A stretch of DNA of 64,000 bases from Maniola hyperantus (GCF_902806685.2 NC_048560.1:3884492-3948491); one strand, 5' to 3'. Counted from the first letter of the stretch, positions 30,001 through 38,791 are shown. Program-made: numbers and translations. Notes: generated from the letters alone by a model not told the origin.

Positions 30001-31871
30001 GGATTGACGTGATTTTTTGCATGGGTATAGATAAAGACCTGGAGAGTGACATAGGCTACTTTTTATCCCGAAAAATTAAAGAGTTCCCACGGGATTTAAA
30101 AAAACCTAAATCCACGCGAACGAAGTCGCAGGCATCAGCTAGTTAGGTTTAAAAACATATTTTGCGGGAGCTTGAAATGTAAAAATTGCTCGGTTTGATC
30201 CTAAATCGACGATAATTATGTCAAATATTAGGGTACGGTGACAAGAAAAATAGGGCTGCTTTAGGGCTACCTGCGTCAGATGTACTAACATTAAGTGACG
30301 CCTGCCAGTGAAGTCGAAATCTCGACATTTTGTTACAAGGGTCGTGAACTGTTTACTTATTACTTAGGTATACTCTTAGTATACCTAAATAATAAGTTTT
30401 CTCTCAATGAAGGGTAAAAAAGTAGATGTACACGGATGATGTCTTTTGTCCTAGAGTTTTTATAAATTCTTATCATTACTGTAAAGTACCTTATAAGAAA
30501 CAACCAGAGAGTAATGGATTTAGTTTGGTCCGAGCCTTAGGTATACAAGAAAATTACGGCCACATTTAATAGAAGGAAAAACTATTATGAGAGCAGCACA
30601 GATGTAGTTTATGCCCCCTAAAACAAAGTTATCCCGGGCATAACTCGACATGTGGCAGTATTGACGTAGTAGCGTCAGCAAGAAAGGTTTCGGTTATGAT
30701 TCTATACAAATACTGTGTTGGTGTTAGTTTCACAGTATCCTCATCTATGTCAAAGTATTCGTAAGATTTAAAAAAAGGTATCGTTGCCTTTATTTTAGCG
30801 ATGCAAGTGTCTTGGGCTATATGATATGACAAGCATGACAAAGCAAATAATATGGCGGATATGACAGACAAAAATTCAAAATTATATAAAAAATACGGCC
30901 AAATTTAATAGAAGGAAAAACTATTATGAGATCTGCACAGTTATCCCGGGCATAACTCGATATGTGGCAGTATTGACGTAGTAGCGTCAGCAAGAAAGGT
31001 TCGAGTTATGATTCTATATAAATAATATTATGTTAGTGCCAGCAAATAAAAATAAAAGCAAATCAATAACAAGCATTTACGGGTTTGTAAATGACCTTAT
31101 CGTTTAGATCAGTACCCTTATTATAAACGCGAAAGTGTGTTTGTTTGTTGGTTTGGTGGTTTGTTGGTTTGTTGGTTTGTCCTTCAATCACGTCGCAACG
31201 GTGCAACGGATTGACGTGATTTTTTTGCATGGGTATAGATGAAGACCTGGAGAGTGACATAGGCTACTTTTATCCCGGAAAACCAAGAGTTCCCACGGGA
31301 TTTTAAAAAACCTAATTCCACGCTGACGAAGTCGCGTGCATCAGCAAGTAATATTATAATCCTGTTTCAAAAATAGCTTAAAACGAAATCACAGATATAA
31401 TAATATTATGGGAACAGGAAAACTCACTCTTTCTTCCGAAACATTTTCCATTTCGACTTATTTGAAGTAATTACGTATCGCAAATTGGATAAGCTGAAAA
31501 TAAAACATGGTATTTAAAAATTCATACAAATAAATACGAATTTAATACAGAACTGTGTCTATCTGTCAATTGTTACTTTATCACGGGTCAAGCGCTGGAC
31601 CGATCTTGATAAAATTTGACCCAAAGATAGCTTAAGGTATTCTACAGACGGATACAATACACTTTTATTTTCAAAAAATCACAGAGTTCATTGAAAAAAA
31701 GTTCAATACACGTAGACAAAATCGCGGACATCATCTTGTAAATAAATAAATTCACTGTAGCAGTCAAACTAGACAGTAGGTCTAGCAAACGTATTGAGCT
31801 CTTTACCTTGAATTGCTAGTAGCCGTGTCAATTTTCCTGCGTCTGTATTCCTTACTACCCGCGAGACCCAT
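27012..31871 (-). CDS. Candidate five-exon gene for a small basic protein of unknown function
   Basis: Spliced CDS join (minus strand): 31871-31807, 31493-31428, 29163-29047, 28487-28425, 27090-27012. Seen: four GT-AG introns with strong sites, including donors GTAAAG, GTGAGT, GTAAGT, GTAAGT and acceptors ending TTTTATTTTCAG, ATTTTTCAG, TTTTTTGCAG and TTGTTCCAG. All introns are in phase 2 and one frame runs from ATG to TAG for 129 codons. An in-frame TAA lies nine codons before the ATG. The protein starts MGLAGSKEYRRRK, which fits the MGxxxS/T N-myristoylation pattern. It has C59, C61 and C67 in CPCGNSGPC, a KKKK run at 83-86, and about 34 Lys/Arg against 4 Asp/Glu. No signal peptide or membrane segment is visible. 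I recognise no family. Inferred: nuclear, nucleic-acid-binding or membrane-associated roles are all possible. The exon model is hand-built, so a chance chain of splice-like sites remains possible. Confidence 0.6.
27108..27250 (+). mobile_element. LINE-L 3' end (intron 4)
   Basis: CGAGTTTCTTGCTGGTTCTT, ACGAACCAGTGGTAAATTAT and (ATTCT)n. Confidence 0.65.
27272..27408 (+). mobile_element. HelD (GACA), degraded (intron 4)
   Basis: TTCATAAATGCAAAAGTATG, a GTCT run and ATAGAGATAGCTTGCATCC. The block before the 3' end is deleted. Confidence 0.5.
27438..27982 (+). mobile_element. MINE-E with inserted poly(A) retrofragment
   Basis: TTAGGGTTTCGTACCTCAAA to TCGCACTTGGCCGG. It is interrupted after CAAGAAAC by 27541-27632, which ends in AATAAATAAAATAAAAATAA plus a poly(A) run, and resumes at CCTACAGGGTACTTCC. 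Confidence 0.8.
28168..28283. mobile_element. MITE1, left arm deleted (intron 4)
   Basis: ATAGTGTGACGCC at the left, GATTGCTATCTCGCCCTATC GCATACT at the right (written in two parts), with a GC-rich core. Confidence 0.6.
28312..28405 (-). mobile_element. LINE 3' coding scrap (intron 4)
   Basis: On the minus strand GGACGGATTGCGTGAAAGAG and GGAAGAAGAAGACATGTTG resemble the C-terminal end of an RTE-like ORF from memory. Weak. Confidence 0.3.
28425..28487 (-). CDS. Exon 4 of the candidate gene
   Basis: 63 nt with acceptor CTTTTTTGCAG|G and donor GTAAG|GTAAGT, the strongest splice pair in the gene. The only open frame is the phase-2 one, reading KKKIAKLKSHISSKSERGYV. With the split codon it makes a four-lysine run at 83-86. 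Intron 3 is 28488-29046 and holds a HelG and part of a MITE2. Confidence 0.65.
28538..28752 (-). mobile_element. MITE2 left half (intron 3)
   Basis: Inverted, colinear with 16921-17150, ending GTTCTGGTTACATCCTGTAT. Confidence 0.65.
28773..28970 (-). mobile_element. HelG (intron 3)
   Basis: CTAGCTCGCGACTTCGTCCG to TATATATTTAGA. The GTCA tract is reduced to two units. Confidence 0.85.
29047..29163 (-). CDS. Exon 3 of the candidate gene, Cys motif
   Basis: 117 nt between acceptor TTATCATTTTTCAG and donor GCAAAA|GTAAGT. The phase-2 frame contains KGCPCGNSGPCKQK, so all three cysteines of the protein are here. It is visibly richer in G+C than its flanks. Another frame of this exon is also open, but only this one is phase-compatible with exons 2 and 4. 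Intron 2 (29164-31427) carries a SINE1, an RTE tail, two HelD copies and a local duplication. Confidence 0.65.
29230..29539 (-). mobile_element. SINE1 with 11-bp target duplication (intron 2)
   Basis: ATTTGATCTTT at 29219-29229 and 29540-29550. Inserted only 56 bp upstream of the exon 3 acceptor, in the same orientation as the gene. Confidence 0.9.
29643..29742 (-). mobile_element. RTE 3' end (intron 2)
   Basis: CATCATCATCATCAACAACC and GACGTCCACTGCTGGACATA, then CACGCCACGGTCTTGCGCCG. Confidence 0.7.
29910..30142 (+). mobile_element. HelD (GTTT), full-length (intron 2)
   Basis: TCAGTACCCTTATTATAAAT to GGCATCAGCTAG before T, with GTTTGTTTGTTGGTTTG and the 3' hairpin. Confidence 0.9.
30553..31041. 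repeat. Local direct duplication, about 150-170 bp (intron 2)
   Basis: 30553-30722 and 30892-31041 share ATTTAATAGAAGGAAAAACT, ATTATCCCGGGCATAACTCG-type and GCAGTATTGACGTAGTAGCG blocks at about 340-bp spacing. The first copy has a 22-bp insertion (TGTAGTTTATGCCCCCTAAA). Confidence 0.8.
31109..31348 (+). mobile_element. HelD (GTTT) (intron 2)
   Basis: TCAGTACCCTTATTATAAAC to GTCGCGTGCATCAGCAAG. The CTAG has become CAAG. It ends 80 bp from the exon 2 donor. Confidence 0.85.
31428..31493 (-). CDS. Exon 2 of the candidate gene
   Basis: 66 nt, flanked by acceptor TTTTATTTTCAG and donor AAAGA|GTGAGT. The phase-2 frame reads LSNLRYVITSNKSKWKMF then RKK. A second in-frame Met (residue 40) offers an alternative start. 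Intron 1 (31494-31806, 313 bp) holds a degraded HelD copy. Confidence 0.6.
31545..31740 (+). mobile_element. HelD, degraded (intron 1)
   Basis: TTTTCAAAAAATCACAGAGT and CACGTAGACAAAATCGCGGA then CATCATCTTG: an old copy. Confidence 0.45.
31807..31871 (-). CDS. Exon 1 (start codon) of the candidate gene
   Basis: 65 nt: 21 codons plus two bases. The ATG is at 31871-31869 with G at +4. An upstream in-frame TAA argues against a longer N-terminus in this exon. The donor is TCAAG|GTAAAG. The peptide MGLAGSKEYRRRK begins the protein. 5' untranslated exons could exist and I cannot see them. Confidence 0.5.
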
Positions 31872-32241
31872 TGGTGATAGCTTCCGACCTTTGTATACCG
31901 CTTAAATGTTCATTATTTCATTGTGGTCATATTGAAATGTGATCTGAACGTGTAATGTAAGTTTGGTAAAGGATTTATTTATTACATTTTACACTTTTCC
32001 ATATTATTGTGAATAACTGATAGGTTTCACTGGTATGACATTGCCAAGTTTATTTTTCTGATTTTATAAGTTCAGAAAAAGTTATTACTCTGGAATGTAC
32101 TAAGTACACTGGACCTCTAGTGAACTAGAGAAACTGTAGAGAAAGTAGAGAACGAAAAAAAAACGGATTTTCTCGGACTCGAACCGAATGAGTTCGTAAC
32201 CGCCGTAAGGATACAAGTTGTAACCACAAAATATACAATAA
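31872..32241. other. Upstream flank of the candidate gene
   Basis: This should hold the 5' UTR and promoter. I see no TATA box or initiator I would defend. A B-box-like GGTTCGAGTCC lies on the minus strand near 32190, perhaps an old tRNA-derived scrap. Confidence 0.25.
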
Positions 32242-32535
32242 CTAGCGACCCACCCTGGCTTCGCATGGGTGCAATGTAGATACTAATGTGGTGTCATTGA
32301 GGTGTCATTGCCTCGGAAACTCTCAAATGAGTTAGAGAGACCTAATTCACATTATTTCAATTTCTCTAAGGATCTCTAATTTTTGAGAATTAAACTATAG
32401 CTATAAACCTTCCTCTTAAATCACTCTATCTATTGGTGAAAACCGCATTAAAATCCGTTGCGTAGTTTAAAAGATCTACGCGTTCATACATACATACAGA
32501 CGCGGGAAGCGACTTTATTTTATACTATGTAGAGA
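32242..32535 (-). mobile_element. Helitron-like element, fourth type
   Basis: CTAGCGACCCACCCTGGCTT at the 3' end and TCTCTACATAGTATAAAATA at the 5' end (minus strand). The AACCGCATTAAAATCCGTTG block is common in Lepidoptera. Confidence 0.75.
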
Positions 32536-32724
32536 TTAACCTATGCACAAATACATGTTAAAGGTAAATATAGTATGAAACTTTTAGGATTTGATGAACT
32601 AGTTATCAAACAAACTTTGACCTTTGAATCCTTTGATAATAAATCGTCAGTTAGGTTAGAATTTAAAAGCAAAATAATTCGTGGAAGTGAATTTGTTCAA
32701 AGCTGTTCTCGTAACTTTATATAA

Positions 32725-33245
32725 CTAGCTGATACCTGCGGCTTCATTCACGTGGTTTTAAGTTCTTAAAAATCCCACGAGAACTTAAATTTTCCGGGAT
32801 AAAAGTAGCCAATAGTCATCTCCGGACGCAAGCTAGCTTTGTATCTTTAATCAAAATCGGTTAGGTGGATGGGCCGTGAAATAGAAGTCAGACATACAGA
32901 CACACTTTCGCATTTATAGTAATCATCATCATCATGATCAACCCATTACCGGCCCACTACTGAGCCGGGTCTCCTCTCAGAATGAGAAGGGTTTAGGCCA
33001 TAGTCTGCCACGCTGGCCTAATGCGGATTGGCAGACTTCACACACCTTTGAGAACATGGAGAACTCTCAGGCATGCAGGTTTCCTCACGATGTTTTCCTT
33101 CACCGTTAAAGCAAGTGATATTAAATTGTTCTAACTCCGAAAAGTTAGTGATACGTACCCAGGATCGAACCCCCGACCTCCCGAAAAGAAGGTGGACGTC
33201 TTAACCACTAGGCTATCATCGCATTTATAGTAATACCAGTATGGA
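32725..33245 (-). mobile_element. HelD (GACA) split by SINE1
   Basis: CTAGCTGATACCTGCGGCTT through ACACTTTCGCATTTATAG, then the SINE, then ATACCAGTATGGA, the proper 5' end. Confidence 0.85.
32924..33219 (-). mobile_element. SINE1 nested in HelD, 15-bp target duplication
   Basis: CGCATTTATAGTAAT at 32909-32923 and 33220-33234, derived from the host Helitron. The A and B boxes are present. Confidence 0.95.
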
Positions 33246-33589
33246 TATGGCAAGGGAAAAACGTACGGAACTCCTAAAACAACAGGAGTTTGCTCACTGT
33301 AACTTTCCTATAGGTTCTACCCCGCTTTTTAAACGAGCACCTCAAACAAAAACCGTGGGCGCATATTGACTTACGTGGTAAGGAAACGGCCTTGAAAAAT
33401 AATTGTTCATCAGAATGATCAACAGCCAAGAATGACACGTCTTTTAACCACCTACTCTTCCACTCATACATCAAAGAGCTGTTGACGGAATCTAATAAGA
33501 CCCATGGCGTAATTGATTATGAAGCAAAAATTTCCTCATAAAGGTGATCGCACACATCCGTAAGAACTAAGACTCGCAGAAACCCCAAA
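33246..33589. other. Unassigned; minus-strand frame with one good donor
   Basis: A 66-codon minus frame (33474-33274) includes YEWKSRWLKDVSFLAVDHSD, and CCAC|GTAAGT lies at 33377-33367. The acceptor is weak and its phase does not fit exon 1 or 2 of the gene below. Confidence 0.15.
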
Positions 33590-33965
33590 AGCCACAACAT
33601 CATCGATATAAATGACAGGACTAGAATAGAATAGAATATGTTTTTATTCAAGTAGACTTTTTACAAGCGCTTTCGAATAGTCGGGTAGTTTTAATTTACC
33701 ACTGGTTCGGAATGCCGTTCCTACCGAGGAGAACCAGCAAGAAACTCGGCGGTTGCTCTTCGGCGGTTGCTTAAGACATGGTCAAGCGAACAAAATTTTT
33801 CACGGTTTTGGAACCAAATAAATCAGCGCCACCTCTTAGATACTAATGAACGACCCGTTCGAAATCCAGACGTCACTGAGGTTGCATTGGTGCTAAAGCA
33901 CCACTGAGTCGGTGCCATTTTGTTTGTTCAATAGCCCTGTCCATACGAAGTAATGCACAACACGT
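33590..33965 (+). repeat. Repeat O split by LINE-L
   Basis: CATCGATATAAATGACAGG at left. It resumes GACATGGTCAAGCGAACAAA at right, colinear with 9190-9425. Confidence 0.7.
33614..33770 (-). mobile_element. LINE-L 3' end nested in repeat O
   Basis: (AGAAT)n, TTTTTATTCAAGTAGACTTT, CCACTGGTTCGGAATGCCGT and GAACCAGCAAGAAACTCGGC. Confidence 0.75.
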
Positions 33966-34247
33966 GTATTTTATACTAAAACGTACGTGGCTACAAAAAA
34001 ATTTGTGTCGTAAAGTTCGTGAACGTAGAAAAGAAGTCCCGCCTGTACTGACCTCTGCTGACGTCAACAATATTTCTTCAGAGCGCCCGATGCACCTAAA
34101 TTTTTAACACGCATTTTCATTATTAATTAAAAAAGTTTTATTGCATTTTTTCCCCGTTACTATGTAGATAACAGAACTGTGATCTCACCTGGTTTTAAGA
34201 AAAGAGACAGGCAAAGATAATCTAGATGTCATTACTTTATTAATCGA

Positions 34248-34461
34248 CTAGTTTATGCTCGCTACTTCGTCCGCGTGGACTACACAAATTTCAAACACCT
34301 ATTTCACCCCTTTAAGGGTTGAATTTTCAAAAATCCTTTCTTAGCGGATGCCTACGTCATGATAGCTATTTGCTTGCCAAATTGCAGCCCGATCCATCTA
34401 GTAGTTTGAGCTGTACGGTGGTATATCAGTCAGTCAGTCACCTTTTCCTTTTATATATTTA
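34248..34461 (-). mobile_element. HelG full-length
   Basis: CTAGTTTATGCTCGCTACTT to CCTTTTATATATTTAG with three GTCA units. Confidence 0.85.
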
Positions 34462-34463
34462 GC

Positions 34464-35794
34464 TAACACGTTAGCCATCGACTGCGATCCTATATGATGA
34501 TGCAGTGAAAATAGAAGCGGGCTAGCTTAGAAAAGATATGGCAGTTTTGTTGATACCATAGCCCTAATCGACTTCTACCTAACGTGACGTCTTATCCGAA
34601 CATAATACCCATCTTTTACTCGCACACGAATCGCAGCGCAAAAGCCCGTGAACTGTGCGAATATTAACGTGTATATCCTGCTGTTCGGGGATGGTTCACA
34701 TGCGTTCCTGCTATGATTCACGCGCAAATTTTTGTCGGTAGGTTGCTGGCTATTGAAGCCAGACAATTATTATTATTTTTTATTCGTTTTTTGCAATCAA
34801 CAGCGATATATACAATATAATTTTATATATGCGGCTTTTGCAGCTCTGGTGTGCGATCACCTTCTAGGACAAAAATTTTCTTATAAAAATGGCAGCACCC
34901 AATTGTCAATTTTGCGAAGCGTATGTGGTACGTCTTTTGTCGTTATTGTCACCTGCGAGAATGATTGATACGCCACCCACATAATAGGCGTGTGGTACAA
35001 GTCACAAAAGAACGAGAAAATTAATTTATGCCTTATCTTACAGTTATTAATGAAAAAATTGTTACCGTTAAATGGACAACTTCTAAGCGTGACACTGGGA
35101 AAACGTGCCACTAAATTTGTAGGACTATGTGGCCATTTCATTGTACAATTATTTACTAAGCTGCATACAAAAAATCAGCTGGTTTTTTGTAATTTTTATG
35201 ACCTCGTTATTTGGACCTACTCGGAGTGGAGGACACTCCAGTTATACCATCTATTTTGTAGGACAATTGTTTTTCCGAGTTTATTATCGAGTTATCTCAA
35301 TATTCAAAAAAAAAACTGTTATTCATACAATTTCGACACCCTACCAAATCGAAATGTTTTATACCTTTGCAGCACAATAGCTGCCTATCTCTATCGAGAA
35401 TTTTAACAGTGCAAAACTTGGGCGTCTCGTCGAACCGACCGGACGGACGGTCGAACCTACTCACGAACATTCAGCCTGTTATTAATCCCAAAAAAAAAAA
35501 ACACATAGCGGCTGCTGGACTATTAGATTCCCTCTGAACGTAAGAGTATCAGTCACGTAGTTTACGTAGTGCAATGCTCTCAGCTCAGTAATTCAGTGAG
35601 CCGCCTTACTTCTTATGTTCATAATAGGGTATTGGACTGTTTTATGAAGAGTATCTCAACCCATGCATTGTTTACATAACTAAAATGCTGCTAATTATAA
35701 TTTCCCGCAGAAATTATTCTATCGCCTTGTGACGTCATTGATCGCCTTCCGCACAGCGTGACGTTAGTAACAAAGAAAAATCATAATTTTTATT
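34464..35794. other. Unassigned 1.3 kb, several open frames
   Basis: Open frames on both strands between 34732 and 35406 (longest 138 codons, plus) overlap and lack recognisable motifs. The segment from about 34735 to 35400 may be one element: partial inverted matches AGGTTGCTGGCTATTG and CAATAGCTGCC sit near its ends. Confidence 0.25.
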
Positions 35795-35935
35795 TAAATA
35801 TTCTTGCTAATAATGAATTCTAGCCCCTTAAATCAGCGCTATGCAAAACATCACATCATTTTATTAATACAGTCTAAGGCCCTATCACTCATCAGTGCTG
35901 ACCAGCAGCGTTATTCTGGAACTTGTTCAGTTCTG
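35795..35935 (+). repeat. Dispersed repeat U, diverged
   Basis: ATTCTAGCCCCTTAAATCAG and TCTAAGGCCCTATCACTC parallel 14682-14800. Confidence 0.4.
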
Positions 35936-36271
35936 AAAAAAAAAAACAAATTAAAAAAAAAAACGTTGATGATTTTATCCCTATTAATCATGTCGTAATA
36001 AAAAAAACCTATTGTAAAATAATTTCCTGGAAATATTTCCTTCTTTTTTAAGTAAACCTACATTAAAAGTGCTATTAAAATAAAATTAATAGCCCAAAAT
36101 CATTGATGTAGTCTGTCAAAAATATCTGTGCCTTAAAAGGAAAAAGGGAGAGATTTAATTTACATTAAATCGCTAGTTTCTTATCAATTACGAGTTTGTA
36201 TTATTGTACGCCGATTTTTCATAAAGACTAACAAGCGTAGGGAAGAAATTTCTTACCTTATGTATGTTTAT

Positions 36272-36545
36272 GAAGCTCTGATATCCTAGTGGTTAGTACC
36301 TCTGCCACCTAATTGGAGGCCAGGGGGGTCACCTTTAACTTTTCGAAGTTATAAGTCCCGAAGTTTCGAAGTTATAACATGGAACCATGTCTCATTAACA
36401 TCAAAATGACGTCATTTTGACGTCAGCCGAAATAAAAATATACCATCAACTCGAAATTTCAGTCCAGTGCTGACGTCACTAAAATGGCGGCCACGCGCAT
36501 TAGCAATTTGCGGGACTTATATGTGCGTTTATACGCACGTAACGT
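36272..36545 (+). mobile_element. SINE1 head split by a MITE
   Basis: ATATCCTAGTGGTTAGTACC (A box) to TTTCGAAGTTA, then the MITE, then TATGTGCGTTT, the next SINE1 bases. The 3' half is missing. Confidence 0.7.
36352..36519. mobile_element. MITE with TA target duplication, in SINE1
   Basis: Ends TAAGTCCCG and CGGGACTTA, flanked by TA on both sides. SINE1 is colinear when it is removed. Inside, TTTTGACGTCAGC and GCTGACGTCACTAAAA form a second inverted pair. Confidence 0.8.
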
Positions 36546-36669
36546 GTCTATGGTATTTATATTTCGATGTATTAATGTCATTGCCAAGATCTATTGTTCT
36601 TATAAAATGCCTTCCTATCATGCAACGTGATGTGGTGATAGCTTACGGGTAACTAGAACTACTAGATGT

Positions 36670-36827
36670 AGTCCACGACAGGTTGAGATGACAATCGAGG
36701 TATGAGGCGAGGGGGACGCCACGTACACCCGTACGTCACCCGCGCTCGTCAGCACAGGGTTAGCGCAGGGGCTGTGCGGGTGTGCGTGGCGTTCTCCCCC
36801 AATTGCCATTTCAACCTGTCGCGTACT
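36670..36827. mobile_element. MITE1
   Basis: AGTCCACGACAGG and CCTGTCGCGTACT ends, the same core as the other copies. Confidence 0.75.
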
Positions 36828-36832
36828 ACATG

Positions 36833-37736
36833 ATATCATGACTAAACGTTAACAATAGCACGTCAAATCTGGAACATAGAATAGCTGAAACCTCTAAATT
36901 TCAATCGATTCAAAGCTCAAAGCCTCAAATACCTTGACGAGCCATAGTTCACTCTGACAGAACTGATAGATATTATATTCCATTGTTTACTATTATACAA
37001 ATCTCAATGGGTGCAGTTCGGTGCTTTCTTCATACAAACGTAGGAGGGTAATTACTACAATTATTTGATATTGTATGCTCAAAGTTAAGTATTATATTGG
37101 TTTGTTTTGCCATTATCTAGGTTTATTGAAACATAAAATATTGAATTTAAAGTTACGAGCCTCGGAATATTCCTATTTTAACATTAAATTTATGACAACT
37201 TTGGGCGTAAATAAATAAGATTAGGAGTGAAAATTCTAAAACAATTTAACATAATATTTTTTTATTTTTTTATTTGTTGAAATATTATGTTTACTTTGCA
37301 AACATACATTTAGTTTTTTGTTTCTCAAAAACATTTTTCCTAACCCCTTTTCGCGCGCTTGATTTCGTTGAAAATCATCGTGCCTCTCACCTTTTTCATA
37401 CAATGTCAGGTGAAAAGCAAACAGGTTACCCAAGTGCGCCGCCAATTTCGGTCGAGCGTACTGCGTCACCTTAATTTACATAATGCGTGGATCCCACAGC
37501 CAAATTCTAGACTTCTTATTTTACAGTTCTACGTTCCATGTTCACTGCAATAGACGTCTTAGGTTTAAAAAAAATAAGCACAAGCTTATCGGAACTGGGA
37601 AGAGATTCAAATTAAACTTTTTACCCGATAATAAAATCGGTGCGAACTTTCGCTTTTACGGGATAAATACACGGTGTAAGTGCTCTAGCGATGTGATGCG
37701 AGTGTACAGATGATTTTTATCTATAAAAACAAAAAA
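36833..37736. other. Unassigned; small plus-strand frame at 37483-37713
   Basis: A 76-codon frame contains LIGTGKRFKLNFLPDNKIG and a strong acceptor (CTTATTTTACAG, 37515-37526) inside it, plus a donor-like GGT|GTAAGT at 37676. No partner exon was found and no family recognised. Confidence 0.2.
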
Positions 37737-37770
37737 TCTAAATATATAAAAGGAAAAGGTGACTGACTGA

Positions 37771-37878
37771 TTGAAAGAAAGAAAGAAAGAAAACTAGTTT
37801 ATTCATCTTATGCCTAAGGTACAAACAAACTTAAAATTAATGGTTAGTAGGTAGTGGTTAGTAGATAATAAGAAGTAT
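37771..37878 (-). mobile_element. LINE 3' end with (GAAA)n, 11-bp target duplication
   Basis: TGACTGACTGA at 37760-37770 and 37879-37889. On the minus strand it has AATAAA and ends in (TTTC)n, a severely 5'-truncated LINE. The duplication lies in the repetitive tract, so its exact length is uncertain. Confidence 0.8.
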
Positions 37879-37940
37879 TGACTGACTGAATGATCTATCA
37901 ACGCACAGCTCAAACTACTGGACGGATCGGGCTGGGCATG

Positions 37941-38234
37941 CAGTACCCGTAGTACAAGATTTTACGTCTCACCAAACCAAACCAAATTCGAGAGTCGAAA
38001 TACTTCCGCGTTACAGTAAACTGGATCTTAACTACCTTGTTTTAAAGCTCAAGTTTGTCTACACTTCTACAGCCAGCGCTCCAAGCGGAAACATTGCGAA
38101 ATTAAAATCAGTGGCATTGAATATTTGACATCAATTCAAGGCTGTTTAGGTCCATTTTACTGTAACGCGGAAATATTTCGACTCTCGAATTTGGTTTCGT
38201 TTAGTGAGACGTAAAATCTTGTACTACGGGTACT
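37941..38234. mobile_element. MITE with about 80-bp inverted arms, in HelG
   Basis: CAGTACCCGTAGTACAAGAT at the left matches the right end inverted. Arms continue through ACGTCTCA, CCAAATTCGAGAGTCGAAAT and CCGCGTTACAGTAAA with only a few mismatches. Confidence 0.85.
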
Positions 38235-38356
38235 GATAGCTATTATGACGTAGGCATCCGCTAGGAAAGGATTTTTGAAAATTCAACCCCGAAGGCAGTG
38301 AGATAGTGGTTTGAAATTTGTGTAGTCCACGCGGACGAAGTCGCGAGTTTAAGCTA

Positions 38357-38791
38357 GTGTTTTATAAAGTACCATTGTATTCTTTAGAAATAAAGGAAAA
38401 ATAGCACTTAACTCCATACTTACATGGAAAAGAAAACAAAGATCGATACTTTGTGTTTTATTTCCTCGATTTAATTTGTTTGCACTGCAGGTTTCCTTTT
38501 GAGGGAAAAATGTAAGTAATTGTTCCTGAGATTGGACAGCGGTGGAGGTTCCCGATATAAGATTAAAAGTCTTGCTTGCTTGGTTCTCCTCTATTTGTGT
38601 TTGATCTGCTGTTGAGAATCTTGGATCGTCTTAAATGTTTATTTTTACTGTACACCGACCATATCACGTGATCGTTCTATTGAATGGCACAGTGGTAACC
38701 TAATATCACAAAACATCGAGGCTTCAACGTCACTGGCAGGCGTCAAGTTTTATCTACATTTAACGCTAGGTAGGCTATGAAACGACTGTTA
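38357..38791. other. Unassigned spacer
   Basis: One acceptor/donor-like pair on each strand near 38420-38520 gives no convincing exon. Confidence 0.35.

Larger units (their letters stand above)
37737..38356 (+). mobile_element. HelG carrying two insertions
   Basis: TCTAAATATATAAAAGGAAA start and GCGAGTTTAAGCTAG before T at the end. Interrupted by a LINE end (37771-37878) and a MITE (37941-38234). Removing both restores a colinear HelG. Confidence 0.9.

Noticed and set aside
33274..33474. Extra upstream exon of the candidate gene
   Set aside because: It has a good GTAAGT donor but a weak acceptor and phase-1 exit, incompatible with the phase-2 introns. Exon 1 already has an upstream stop.
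34990..35406. 138-codon plus frame as a gene
   Set aside because: Low-complexity hydrophobic composition, equally open on the other strand, no family. Kept only as an unidentified block.
38419..38479. Minus-strand exon between CTGCAG and ATGTAAGT
   Set aside because: Poor pyrimidine tract and 61-nt length that breaks the phase series. No partner exons.
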